Shown here: piece after piece, positions 1-8,258 of the stretch | How the letters are laid out: each line of letters starts with the position of its first letter | Position numbering within the stretch: the first letter of the stretch is position 1 | From: an uncultured Prevotellaceae bacterium | GTDB lineage: Bacteria > Bacteroidota > Bacteroidia > Bacteroidales > Bacteroidaceae | DNA length: 38,880 nt | Direction of reading: 5' to 3' | Assembly (NCBI GenBank): GCA_902769705.1 | Contig: CACXPX010000030.1 | Location: forward strand, 1-38,880 | The notes under the pieces: model-generated | Told to the model about the DNA's origin: nothing | What the model saw: the letters and a program-made list of their open reading frames with translations, nothing else | Database searches by the model: none | Made by a program: the position numbers and the translations under genes

Positions 1-256
1 TAATTGTCCCACACGCCCCGAACGGGAGCTGAAATGAGCCTCTCCCACCGATGCCGAAACCCGCTGAAATGAGGCTAGAAGCCGCAAATAAGACGCCCAA
101 AGGCCGCTTTTGACTCGCTCAAAGACCACATCTGACTCGCTCAAAGACCATCTCTGATACGCTCAAAGACCATCTCTGAGAGGATGAAAAACGGAGGCCC
201 CCAAGGCGGCTCCGAGGTGCTTTCGGGGGGGGATGTTTGCCTTTCTGATATGGATT
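1..256. repeat. Intergenic region with 22-bp tandem repeat array
   Basis: No gene is seen here. Three near-identical 22-bp units lie at 111-132, 133-154 and 155-176, each containing GCTCAAAGACCA and starting TGA. A weaker unit precedes them around 81-102. Read on the minus strand the unit is CTTTGA-N4-GTCA-N8, the same pattern found in three other intergenic regions of this window. Separately, GCTGAAATGAGCCT (28-41) recurs as GCTGAAATGAGGCT (63-76). A unit of 22 bp is not a multiple of three, so the array is not coding. Function unknown. Confidence 0.8.
187..214 (-). terminator. Possible rho-independent terminator of the AraC gene
   Basis: Read on the minus strand, CGGAG (214-210) and CTCCG (196-192) can pair around a GC-rich interior, followed directly by five T (191-187). 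It lies about 45 bases after the stop codon of the AraC-family gene. The inner stem is imperfect, so the call is tentative. Confidence 0.4.
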
Positions 257-1150
257 CTATTTCCCCAGAAACTCACTGGGTGTGAGGCCTGTGATGCGCT
301 TGAAGAGGCGGGTGAAATGGTGAGGGAAGTCGAAGCCGAGCAGGCGCGAAGTCTCGCTGATGTTGTGTCCCTGCATCAGCAGGCTCTTGGCTTGGTTGAT
401 GACGTAGTTGTGGATGTAGCCGATGGCGGTGCCGCCCGTGGCCTTGTGGACGATGTCGCCAAAGTAGCGAGGCGAATAGGCCAGCATTGAGGCGCAGTAG
501 CTGACGGTGGGAAGACCGTGAGACAGCTGTCGGTTCTCGCGGAAATACTGCTGCAACAGGTTGTGGAAGCGTTTCAGAAGGTCGCTGCCCCCCTTGTCTT
601 CTTCCGAGAGTTGGCGCAGGTAGATGCAGTTGCAGTATTCCAAAATCAGGCGCAGATAGGCCAGCAGGATGGTGCGGAGCGATGGCGAATCGTCGTGTAG
701 GGTCAGCTCCTGTCGCATTTGGGCAACCAGCTGGGTGATGCTGAGCCACTCGTCGGGCTCCATCCTTAGTGAGCCGTCGAAGAAATAAGAGAAGAACTGG
801 TAGCGGTCTATGTGGCGTTCGAGCTCGGTGCCGTGCAGCAGCTCGGGCGACCACAGCAGTACCCATCCGCTCAGCGAGATGCGCTCACCGTTGTCTTCCA
901 GGCCGCCAATCTGTCCTGGCTCGACGGCAATAATCGAACCATCGCTCACCTGCAGCTTCCTCATGCCATACGAGAGATTGTGAGGAAACTGACGTTGGAT
1001 GAAGAGCCCATACACACCGTAGTTGTTCAGACTGTGGCGGAAGGGCGGCAGCTCGTCGTAGTGGATGATGCTCACCAGCGGGTGCAATACGGGGGCATCC
1101 ACAAACCGGGCATAGTCGTTGGGATTGTCAACTTTCAGAATGTTCCGCAT
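257..1150 (-). CDS. AraC-family transcriptional regulator
   Basis: Transcription factor of about 297 residues. The C-terminal third carries the double helix-turn-helix typical of AraC/XylS proteins: a first helix region around YCASMLAYSPRYFGDIVHKA and the signature ISETSRLLGF-DFPHHFTRLFKRITGLTPSEF at the end. The N-terminal part looks like a cupin-type sensing domain. I start it at the ATG at 1150 (MRNILKVDNP), because an upstream in-frame ATG at 1180 overlaps a -7 promoter box on this strand. It is divergent from the redox operon beginning at 1306 and is the obvious candidate regulator of that operon. The effector is unknown; given the operon, a reactive aldehyde, quinone or other electrophile is an inference. 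Confidence 0.9.
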   Translation of the reverse strand: MRNILKVDNPNDYARFVDAPVLHPLVSIIHYDELPPFRHSLNNYGVYGLFIQRQFPHNLSYGMRKLQVSDGSIIAVEPGQIGGLEDNGERISLSGWVLLWSPELLHGTELERHIDRYQFFSYFFDGSLRMEPDEWLSITQLVAQMRQELTLHDDSPSLRTILLAYLRLILEYCNCIYLRQLSEEDKGGSDLLKRFHNLLQQYFRENRQLSHGLPTVSYCASMLAYSPRYFGDIVHKATGGTAIGYIHNYVINQAKSLLMQGHNISETSRLLGFDFPHHFTRLFKRITGLTPSEFLGK

Positions 1151-1158
1151 ATCGGTGG

Positions 1159-1166
1159 CAAAGATA
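1159..1166 (-). promoter_or_regulatory. -7 promoter box of the AraC gene
   Basis: CAAAGATA on the plus strand reads TATCTTTG on the minus strand, a perfect TAnnTTTG Bacteroidota -7 box. It lies only nine bases from the chosen start codon, so the transcript would have almost no leader. No good -33 TTG was found at the usual 19-20 base distance. Confidence 0.5.
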
Positions 1167-1273
1167 CACAAAAAAGACAAATAATGGTATGTATTTTGCG
1201 CTTTTTTAGCATTTTCTGCGAAATTGGTATATTATCAGCTAATTTATGTAACACCTATTATAAATAATGTTCG

Positions 1274-1281
1274 TATCTTTG
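1274..1281 (+). promoter_or_regulatory. -7 promoter box of the redox operon
   Basis: TATCTTTG matches the Bacteroidota TAnnTTTG -7 box and lies 24 bases before the ATG at 1306. This decides the start of the alcohol dehydrogenase: the longer frame beginning at 1267 would include the promoter. No clear -33 element is visible, which fits a promoter dependent on an activator such as the divergent AraC protein. Confidence 0.7.
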
Positions 1282-1305
1282 CAATGTGAATCAAATCAAA
1301 TCAAT

Positions 1306-2472
1306 ATGTTAGGCAACTTTACATTCCACAATCCCACGAAACTGCATTTCGGCGAGGATTCATTGAGCAAACTGAGTGAAGAACTGAAAAACTATGGCAA
1401 GAAGGTGATGCTGTGCTATGGTGGCGGCAGCATCAAGCGCTTTGGTATCTACGACCAGGTGATGGCTGAACTGAAAAAGGCTGGCTGCGAGGTGGTGGAG
1501 CTGTCGGGCGTGATGCCGAACCCCACCATCGAGAAGGTGCTGGAGGGAGCCCATCTGGCTCGAAAGGAGGAGGTGGACTTCATCCTCGGCGTAGGTGGCG
1601 GTTCAACTGTCGACTACTGCAAGGCGGTGGCTGGAAGCGCCTGGTACGACGGTGATCCGTGGGAATACTATTTCAAAAACTGGCAGCCGATGACATGCCG
1701 CTGGATTCCCGTTGGCTGCGTGCTGACGATGGCTGGCACAGGCTCGGAGATGGACAGTTGCTCGGTCATCTCCAGCCACACGGAGAACCGCAAGATGTTC
1801 TACAACTTCCGCAACCCAGACTTCGCCATCCTGAATCCGCGCTTCACGTTTACCGTACCGAAATACCAGATGGTGGCAGGCATTTACGATATCATGAGCC
1901 ACATCTTGGAACAGTATCTCTCGGGTACAGACGACAATACCAGCGACTATATTGCAGAAGGTCTGATGCGCTCACTTATCGTCAGCTCACGCAAAGCCAA
2001 CGTGAATCCTGAGGATTACGAGGCTCGCTCAAACATCATGTGGACAGCCACTTGGGCACTCAACACACTCATCGACCGCGGTAAAGCTACCGACTGGATG
2101 GTTCACATGCTGGGACAAGCTGTGGCAGCCTTCACCGATGCCACCCACGGCCACACGCTCGCTGCCGTCAGCGGAGCCTACTACCGTCTGCTCATCAACA
2201 AGTCAACGGATGCCGTTGGGAAGTTCAAGCGTCTGGCCATGAACGTTTGGGGCATTTCTGCCGAAGGCAAGACCGACGAGCAGGTTGCCATCGAGGGGCT
2301 GGAGACGATGGAGCAGTGGATGCGCGAGCTGGATCTGGCGATGAACATCACTGACTGCGGTGCAAAGCCCGAGTTGATAGAAGGCATGGCCGATGCTTGC
2401 CCCATCTGCCAGGGCGGCTACTATATTCTGAATCGCGACGAGGTGGTGCAGGTGTTGAAAGATAGTCTTTAG
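1306..2472 (+). CDS. Iron-containing alcohol dehydrogenase, YqhD/butanol dehydrogenase type
   Basis: Cytoplasmic NAD(P)H-dependent aldehyde reductase / alcohol dehydrogenase of group III. The 388-residue length matches E. coli YqhD. Visible features are the nucleotide-binding GVGGGS (about 95-100), GTGSEMDS (144-151), and metal ligands D195, H199, H267 and H281, the same spacing as the YqhD metal site. Family members reduce short-chain and lipid-derived aldehydes with NADPH. It is the first gene of an operon rich in flavodoxin-fold proteins, next to an AraC regulator. In E. coli yqhD is also next to an AraC-type gene (yqhC), so aldehyde or electrophile detoxification is a reasonable inference. 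Confidence 0.93.
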   Translation: MLGNFTFHNPTKLHFGEDSLSKLSEELKNYGKKVMLCYGGGSIKRFGIYDQVMAELKKAGCEVVELSGVMPNPTIEKVLEGAHLARKEEVDFILGVGGGSTVDYCKAVAGSAWYDGDPWEYYFKNWQPMTCRWIPVGCVLTMAGTGSEMDSCSVISSHTENRKMFYNFRNPDFAILNPRFTFTVPKYQMVAGIYDIMSHILEQYLSGTDDNTSDYIAEGLMRSLIVSSRKANVNPEDYEARSNIMWTATWALNTLIDRGKATDWMVHMLGQAVAAFTDATHGHTLAAVSGAYYRLLINKSTDAVGKFKRLAMNVWGISAEGKTDEQVAIEGLETMEQWMRELDLAMNITDCGAKPELIEGMADACPICQGGYYILNRDEVVQVLKDSL

Positions 2473-2475
2473 AAT

Positions 2476-3579
2476 ATGAAACAGATTCTTTTGTTTTTAA
2501 CAGCAATGCTACTTTGCTGCTGCTCATCAGACAGCGAGGTGATGGCTGAGGTGCCCGCCAACGCAGGCAAGACGCTCGTGGTTTACTATACCTACACGGG
2601 CAACTGCCGCGAAATCGTGAGAACGCTGACCAGTCAGATTCAGGCCGACGTGCTGGAGATTCAGCCTGCCGAGAAGGGACTGAAGTATGAGGCTAACGGC
2701 TATGCACAGGGCACTCAGTTGCTGAACGCCATCAAGGCCAATCCTAACAGCGCAAGCAGTTATCCGGCCATCGACCCTGTGGCGACCTCACTCAACAGCT
2801 ACCAGAACATCATCATCGTTACTCCGCTGTGGTGGAGTCAGATGGCTGCCATCATGCAGACCTACTTGTTCAACTACGGCCCTCAAATGGCTGGGAAACA
2901 CGTCGGACTGATTGTATCGAGTGCCAGCAGCGGAATCTCACAAGTGGTGGCTGATGCCAAGCGGCTTGTTCCCTCGGCAACTTGGATGGGCGACGCGCTG
3001 TGGATAAACAACTCGAACAGAAGCAATGCCACCTCTTTGGTGCAGGACTGGCTCAAGAAACTGAATTTCGCTGAAGGACAAACAACCATGAACAAAATGA
3101 ATATCACTATCGACGGGCAGACGCAGAGCGTGACACTCGTGGAGAACGCTGCTACGAAAGCGCTTGTAGAGAAGTTACAGCAAGCACCTGTCACCGTGAC
3201 GCTCAACAGCAGCGGTGGCTTTGAGATTTGGGGAGCATTAGGGTTTTCATTGCCCACAAGCAACCAACAAATAACCGCCCAGCCTGGCGACGTCATTCTA
3301 TACAGCGGTAGCAACATCTGCCTGTTCTACGGCTCGAATTCGTGGAGCTACACCCGCTTGGGTAAGATTGACGGTCTGTCGGAGAGCGAACTGCGGTCAT
3401 TCCTGAAGGCTGGCGAAAGCAACATCAGCGTGACACTGTCGCTCACATCGGGCACGACTGCCATCACCAGCCTCACCTCTCCAAATGGTGAGGAGAGCAT
3501 CTACTCTCTGAACGGGCAGCGGGTGACGAATCCTACACGTGGCATATACATCAAAAACGGGAAAAAAGTAATCCAATGA
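2476..3579 (+). CDS. Flavodoxin / cyclophilin-like fusion lipoprotein
   Basis: Exported 367-residue protein. The N-terminus is a short hydrophobic signal ending in a Cys cluster (LLCCCSS), consistent with a lipoprotein. Residues about 30-200 form a flavodoxin domain, with the FMN phosphate loop YTYTGNCREIV and the later TPLWWSQM and SSASSGIS segments. Residues about 210-320 resemble the cyclophilin-like domain (MNITIDGQ..., GGFEIWGALGFSLP, QPGDVILYSGSNICLFYGSNSWSYTRLGKI split by short loops). The last 30 residues carry the SLNGQRVTNPTRGIYIKNGK tail seen on many Prevotella secreted proteins. It begins three bases after the dehydrogenase stop and overlaps the next gene by four bases. An electron-transfer or quinone/disulfide-reducing role at the envelope is inferred. 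Confidence 0.85.
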   Translation: MKQILLFLTAMLLCCCSSDSEVMAEVPANAGKTLVVYYTYTGNCREIVRTLTSQIQADVLEIQPAEKGLKYEANGYAQGTQLLNAIKANPNSASSYPAIDPVATSLNSYQNIIIVTPLWWSQMAAIMQTYLFNYGPQMAGKHVGLIVSSASSGISQVVADAKRLVPSATWMGDALWINNSNRSNATSLVQDWLKKLNFAEGQTTMNKMNITIDGQTQSVTLVENAATKALVEKLQQAPVTVTLNSSGGFEIWGALGFSLPTSNQQITAQPGDVILYSGSNICLFYGSNSWSYTRLGKIDGLSESELRSFLKAGESNISVTLSLTSGTTAITSLTSPNGEESIYSLNGQRVTNPTRGIYIKNGKKVIQ

Positions 3580-4511
3580 ACGTCAACAAACCTATCAGTC
3601 GAAGAAAAGCGCTCAAGGTTATGGGCATTGGCCTGCTCGCGGCCTGCGTTCCAACGCTTCCATCATTTGGCAAATCTCCCAAAAGAAAAGAGAAGAAGCT
3701 GAAACGTCTAATATTCTATTTCTCCGCAACAGGCAATAGCCTTTACATTGCCAAACAATTGGGCGGAGATGAAGCAACCTTGCTGAGCATCTCACAAGAA
3801 ATTCATAACGAGCATCCTAATTACGAAGCTGATGAAATCGGGTTCGTCTGCCCGGTATATTGTTTTCTCCCTCCTGCCATAGTTCAGGACTTCATTGCCC
3901 GTTCCTCTTTCAAGGCTGATTATTTCTTTACAGTTGGCACTTACGGAGCCCATAGCACGATATTCCCAGAGTTCGTTGACGACTTTGCCAAGAAGCACGG
4001 TTTTCAGATGAATTATATTTCCACGATTCAGATGGTTGATACGTACCTACCGTATTTTGATGTGGAAAAAGAATTGGCCGACCCTAAACTTCAGCGTATT
4101 CCCGAGAGACTTGCCGCAGTGCTTGCTTCCATCAATAAGCGCGAGAACTATATCCAGCCGGTAACTGAGCAAGACAGGATGATATGTGACGGTTATTACC
4201 GCATGTCTGGTCGAGACCGCCAGCGCCCTGCTGCGACAAGGTCTGAGAAAATTGTCTTTGCCACAGATGCTTGTATTGGATGTGGTATATGCACTTCGGT
4301 TTGTCCTCATGGCTCATGGAAAGTGATTGATGGCCATTCTGTTGCCGAAGGAGACTGTGAGAATTGCCTCGCATGTGTGCATAATTGTCCTCAGAAAGCC
4401 ATTTCCATCACCCCCACCCCTCCCGAACCAGAAGAACCAAACCGGAACGCAAGGTATCGCAATCCGAATGTCAGTCTGGCAGATTTAATCAAGGCCAACA
4501 GTCAACATTAA
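3576..4511 (+). CDS. EFR1-type flavodoxin-ferredoxin with Tat-like signal
   Basis: 311-residue redox protein. The N-terminus SRRKALKVMGIGLLAACV looks like a twin-arginine signal. A flavodoxin-like domain follows (IFYFSATGNSLYIAKQL, about 46-62), then two 4Fe-4S motifs: Cys 233, 236, 239, 243 and Cys 261, 264, 267, 271. This is the layout of the EFR1 family (4Fe-4S plus flavodoxin). A Tat signal fits export of a folded cofactor-loaded protein and would place it with its exported operon partners. Translation is coupled to the upstream gene by an ATGA overlap. The physiological partner is unknown. Confidence 0.88.
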   Translation: MNVNKPISRRKALKVMGIGLLAACVPTLPSFGKSPKRKEKKLKRLIFYFSATGNSLYIAKQLGGDEATLLSISQEIHNEHPNYEADEIGFVCPVYCFLPPAIVQDFIARSSFKADYFFTVGTYGAHSTIFPEFVDDFAKKHGFQMNYISTIQMVDTYLPYFDVEKELADPKLQRIPERLAAVLASINKRENYIQPVTEQDRMICDGYYRMSGRDRQRPAATRSEKIVFATDACIGCGICTSVCPHGSWKVIDGHSVAEGDCENCLACVHNCPQKAISITPTPPEPEEPNRNARYRNPNVSLADLIKANSQH

Positions 4512-4535
4512 AGAAACACCACATAACAGGTAAAG

Positions 4536-5072
4536 ATGAAAAGAGTTATCGTTATATCTACGAGCCTACGTCGTGGCTCAAACAGCGACATACTGGCCGA
4601 CCAGTTTGTTGAAGGTGCAAAAGCAGCCGGGAATGCGGTTGAGAAGATTTCACTTGTAGGCAAGCACATCGAGTTCTGCAAAGGTTGCTTGGCTTGTCAA
4701 AAGCTGGGACGTTGCGTCATCAACGACGATGTAAACGGCATCATGGCAAAGGTATTGAAGGCAGATGTTGTCGTGTGGGCTACACCCATCTACTATTATG
4801 AGATGAGCGGTCAGATGAAGACCCTCATCGACCGCATGAATGCGATGTACGAACAAGACTATGCGTTTCGCGATGTTTATCTGTTGACAACGGCTGCCGA
4901 GGATGAAGAGCAAACTCCAAAGCGGGCTGAGACAGGCTTGACAGGTTGGATTGACTGCTATCCCAAGTGCCGTCTGGCTGGCACGCTCTTTTGTGGCGGC
5001 GTGAACGATGCACGTGAGATAGAGGGAAATTCCAAATTGCAGGAAGCATTTGAATTAGGTAAGAATCTATGA
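4536..5072 (+). CDS. NADPH-dependent FMN reductase / flavodoxin family protein
   Basis: 178-residue cytoplasmic flavoprotein of the FMN_red group. The N-terminal STSLRRGSNSD is the FMN phosphate-binding loop. A Cys-rich segment, CKGCLACQKLGRC (about 47-59), is typical of the iron-sulfur-flavoprotein-like subgroup, and ATPIYYYEMSGQMKTLIDR is the conserved central segment. Family members reduce quinones, nitro compounds or flavins. It starts 24 bases after the EFR1 gene and ends with a four-base overlap onto the hydrolase gene, so it belongs to the same operon. Confidence 0.9.
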   Translation: MKRVIVISTSLRRGSNSDILADQFVEGAKAAGNAVEKISLVGKHIEFCKGCLACQKLGRCVINDDVNGIMAKVLKADVVVWATPIYYYEMSGQMKTLIDRMNAMYEQDYAFRDVYLLTTAAEDEEQTPKRAETGLTGWIDCYPKCRLAGTLFCGGVNDAREIEGNSKLQEAFELGKNL

Positions 5073-6199
5073 AGAAAACAATATTAGCCGCAGTACTGCT
5101 GGGTGGGATGCTCGCAGGCTGCACAAACAAAGAACAAACAAAGACAGAAGAGAATATGAAACAGGAGTTGAATCTGACGCAAGAGTGGGACAAGGTGTTC
5201 CCGCTGAGCGAGAAAGTAAGCCACCGCAAGGTGACATTTGAAACACAGTACGGACTGACGCTGGCTGCAGACCTTTATACACCGAAGAATGCCGAGGGCA
5301 AACTTGCTGCGCTGGCTGTGAGCGGCCCGTTCGGCGCCACCAAGGAGCAGTCGAGCGGTCTCTATGCCATGCAGATGGCAGAGCGCGGCTTCGTGGCACT
5401 GGCTTTCGACCCGTCGTACACAGGTGAGAGCAGCGGCGAACCTCGTCGCACAGCCTCGCCAGACATCAACACCGAGGACTTCATGGCTGCTGTTGATTTC
5501 CTGTTGAAGCAGGAAAACGTGGACCCAGAACGCATCGGAATCATCGGCATCTGCGGTTGGGGAGGCATTGCCCTGAACGCTGCTGCAGCCGACACGCGCA
5601 TCAAGGCCACAGTCGCCTCTACGATGTACGACATGACACGTGTCAGCGGCAACGGCTACTTCGATGGCGATGACAACGAGGAGTCGCGCCACGCTGCCCG
5701 TGAAACGCTCTCCAAGCAGCGTCTCTCCGACCCGACGGCAATGGCAGGTGGTGTGGTCGACCCGCTACCCGACGATGCACCTCAGTTCGTGAAAGACTAT
5801 TTCGATTATTACAAGACCGAGCGTGGTTATCACAAACGCAGTGGCAACTCCAACGACGGCTGGCGCGTCATCGGCACTCAAGCTTACGCTAACAGCCGTT
5901 TCCTCTACTACATCAACGAGATTCGCTCTGCCGTTCTCGTGATACACGGCGAGAAGGCTCATTCGCGCTACTTCGGTGAAGCTGCCTACAAATACATGGT
6001 CGAGGGCAAAGCCGAGGGTTATAACGTGGTAGGCAAACCCAATCCCAACCCTGAGAACAAGCAGCTGCTCATCATCCCCGGTGCCTCGCATTGCGACCTC
6101 TACGACGGTGGATATACAGAGTTATTAGGGAAGGGCGAGCCGAAGAATCTGATTCCTTGGGACAAATTGGCAGCATTTTTCAAAGAGAACCTGAAATGA
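5069..6199 (+). CDS. Exported alpha/beta hydrolase (dienelactone hydrolase-like), lipoprotein
   Basis: 376-residue protein with a lipoprotein signal (LLGGMLAGC, Cys18). The alpha/beta hydrolase core begins around residue 55; SYTGESSGEP (about 116-125) is conserved in the YcjY/DLH-like group. The nucleophile elbow reads GIIGICGWGG, with Cys162 and no serine; the catalytic His is probably in GASHCDLYDGG near residue 345. A Cys nucleophile would resemble dienelactone hydrolase, but the loop is one residue longer than the DLH GxCxGG loop, so the exact nucleophile cannot be settled here. Four-base overlaps on both sides show translational coupling with the reductase and the amidohydrolase. Confidence 0.85.
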   Translation: MKKTILAAVLLGGMLAGCTNKEQTKTEENMKQELNLTQEWDKVFPLSEKVSHRKVTFETQYGLTLAADLYTPKNAEGKLAALAVSGPFGATKEQSSGLYAMQMAERGFVALAFDPSYTGESSGEPRRTASPDINTEDFMAAVDFLLKQENVDPERIGIIGICGWGGIALNAAAADTRIKATVASTMYDMTRVSGNGYFDGDDNEESRHAARETLSKQRLSDPTAMAGGVVDPLPDDAPQFVKDYFDYYKTERGYHKRSGNSNDGWRVIGTQAYANSRFLYYINEIRSAVLVIHGEKAHSRYFGEAAYKYMVEGKAEGYNVVGKPNPNPENKQLLIIPGASHCDLYDGGYTELLGKGEPKNLIPWDKLAAFFKENLK

Positions 6200-7545
6200 A
6201 TCGACTGAAAGCAACTGTCATCTCTATGGTTTTAGCCACAACTGCATTTGCTCAGGGCGTGATAGATGTGCACAGCCACCTCATCACTCCTGAGTTTGTG
6301 TCGTCTCTTGAAAAAGAGGACCGACTGATGGACGAAGGATTTCCCCTGCCGAAATACGATGTGGAGAGCCATCTGAAGTGGATGGATGAAGCTGGCGTTG
6401 AGACTTCCGTACTGACATTGGCGGCTCCTCAACCACAGTCACCCACCATTATCAGGAAATGCAACGAGGCTGCAGCGCTTATCAAGAAAGAGCATCCCAG
6501 CAGGTTTATGTTCTGCGCCGCCCTACCCTTGCCCAACGTTGACGCAGCCGTCCGCGAGGCCATCTATGCCCTCGATACATTAAAAGCCGAAGGCATCAAA
6601 CTGGCGACAAACGTTCAAGGCCAATACCTCGGTGCACCAGAACTGGACGCGCTCTTCGCTGTGCTCAACGAGCGAAAAGCTGTTGTCATCCTGCATCCCC
6701 ATCGTCCTGAACCGGTAAATAAGCAGGTGATGCAGCAGACACCTCTGGCTATGCAGGAATATCTCTCAGAAACCACTCGTGCCGTATCTAACATGATTTC
6801 GCGCAACGTGCTGGCACGCTACCCCAATGTCAAGGTGGTGGTGCCCCATTGCGGAGCCTATCTTCCATTGGCCGTACCTCGCATGAAGTCGCTGACGCCC
6901 GTGATGCAAGCCAACAAGATGGTAGGGGAAATAGACTGGGAGGCTAACCTTCGCGCCCTCTACTACGACCTCGCAGGAGCACACTCGCCTGAGGTCATTC
7001 GTATGATGCTCACCATCACTACACCCGACCATCTGCTCTATGGTTCGGACTATCCCTATGTCGCCCCACAGGTGCTCACGCAGAGTCTTGCAAGGATGAA
7101 GAAGTATCTTTCAACAGAGCCCGACCTTGCACCATATAAGGAAATGATATTGTGGAAGAATGCGAAATGGCTGTTGGGTCTGACAGGTGAAAAAACATCG
7201 GCAGAACCTGCTGCTACAAATATGATTGTCCGCATCGCCGAAATCGAGGTCTACCCGCAGTATTTGCAAGAGTATTTGGCGTTTGCCAATGAGGTCGACC
7301 GTCTGAGTGTGGAGCGTGAGCCAGGTGTCGTCTGCCTGTACCCCATGCAGAGTGCCGACGACTCCACGCAAATTCGCATCCTCGAAATCTATGCGTCGGA
7401 CGAGGCCTATCAAAGCCACCTGAAGACCGACCATTTCCTAAAATACAAGCAGGGAACGCTCCATATGGTGAAAAGTCTGAAGCTACCTACGATGAGACCT
7501 CTCGACCCCGAAACAATGAAACTGATTTTCAAGAAACAGAAATAA
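6196..7545 (+). CDS. Exported amidohydrolase (ACMSD-like) fused to an ABM domain
   Basis: 449-residue protein with a signal peptide (MVLATTAFAQG). Residues about 20-330 are an amidohydrolase-2 TIM barrel of the ACMSD / resorcylate decarboxylase type: VIDVHSHL (first HxH), HPHRP, PHCGAYLP and the metal Asp in YGSDYPY. From residue 343 (MIVRIAEIEVYPQYLQEYLA) to the end is an antibiotic-biosynthesis-monooxygenase-like ferredoxin-fold domain, found in quinol monooxygenases such as YgiN. The ATG at 6196 overlaps the previous stop; an upstream in-frame ATG at 6091 lies inside that gene and is rejected. A fused decarboxylase/hydrolase plus ABM unit suggests processing of an aromatic or quinoid compound (inference). 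Confidence 0.88.
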   Translation: MNRLKATVISMVLATTAFAQGVIDVHSHLITPEFVSSLEKEDRLMDEGFPLPKYDVESHLKWMDEAGVETSVLTLAAPQPQSPTIIRKCNEAAALIKKEHPSRFMFCAALPLPNVDAAVREAIYALDTLKAEGIKLATNVQGQYLGAPELDALFAVLNERKAVVILHPHRPEPVNKQVMQQTPLAMQEYLSETTRAVSNMISRNVLARYPNVKVVVPHCGAYLPLAVPRMKSLTPVMQANKMVGEIDWEANLRALYYDLAGAHSPEVIRMMLTITTPDHLLYGSDYPYVAPQVLTQSLARMKKYLSTEPDLAPYKEMILWKNAKWLLGLTGEKTSAEPAATNMIVRIAEIEVYPQYLQEYLAFANEVDRLSVEREPGVVCLYPMQSADDSTQIRILEIYASDEAYQSHLKTDHFLKYKQGTLHMVKSLKLPTMRPLDPETMKLIFKKQK

Positions 7546-7566
7546 CAATTAAAAACATTGACGAAT

Positions 7567-8160
7567 ATGAAAAAGATAGCAACGATGATGGCAGCACTTT
7601 TGGCTATCTGCCTGAGTGCCTGCATTCCCGCGCTTTGCTCGCCTACCCGTAGCCTTTCACAAGCAAACAAACAAAAGGAGACCAAGGAAATGAAGAAAAC
7701 ACTAGTAGCCTATTTCTCAGCATCGGGTGTAACAAGAGGCGCGGCACAGCAGCTGGCTGAGGTGACAGGTGGAACATTGCACGAAATCAAGCCCGAACAG
7801 CCTTACACCGACGCCGACCTCGATTGGCACGACAAGCAAAGCCGCAGCAGCGTGGAGATGCAGGACAAGAAATCGCGCCCTGCCATCACCGGCAAACTAG
7901 CTGATATGAATGACTATGATGTCATTTACGTTGGCTTTCCCATCTGGTGGTACACCTGCCCCACGATTATCAACACCTTCATGGAGACCTACGACTTCAA
8001 AGGCAAGACCGTCATTCCATTTGCCACATCGGGCGGCAGCAGCATCAAAAAAGCCTGCGAAGACCTGAAAGCCGCATACCCCGACGTGGATTGGAAAGAG
8101 GGAAAGCTGCTCAACGGCACATCGAAGGCGGAACTCGAAACTTGGGTTAAAGGACAGTAA
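7567..8160 (+). CDS. Flavodoxin lipoprotein
   Basis: 197-residue exported flavodoxin. The signal ends at the lipobox-like LSAC. The flavodoxin domain starts with [20 protein letters not shown], the FMN phosphate loop, and continues with [19 protein letters not shown] and the FATSGGSSI loop. It is close to the single-domain flavodoxins common in gut Bacteroidota. The ATG at 7567 is preferred over an upstream TTG. It is the last gene of the redox operon, 21 bases after the amidohydrolase. Confidence 0.9.
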   Translation: MKKIATMMAALLAICLSACIPALCSPTRSLSQANKQKETKEMKKTLVAYFSASGVTRGAAQQLAEVTGGTLHEIKPEQPYTDADLDWHDKQSRSSVEMQDKKSRPAITGKLADMNDYDVIYVGFPIWWYTCPTIINTFMETYDFKGKTVIPFATSGGSSIKKACEDLKAAYPDVDWKEGKLLNGTSKAELETWVKGQ

Positions 8161-8258
8161 GCTTGCAACTATCAGCATTCACGACAAGGCAGAAGCAACA
8201 ATAATCTGCGGGCATCGTCCGTTATATGTATAGTTTCATTCTATAAAATTGAATTAAG

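Noticed and set aside
1267-1305. Upstream start of the alcohol dehydrogenase
   Set aside because: These codons contain the -7 promoter box; the ATG at 1306 gives the normal family length.
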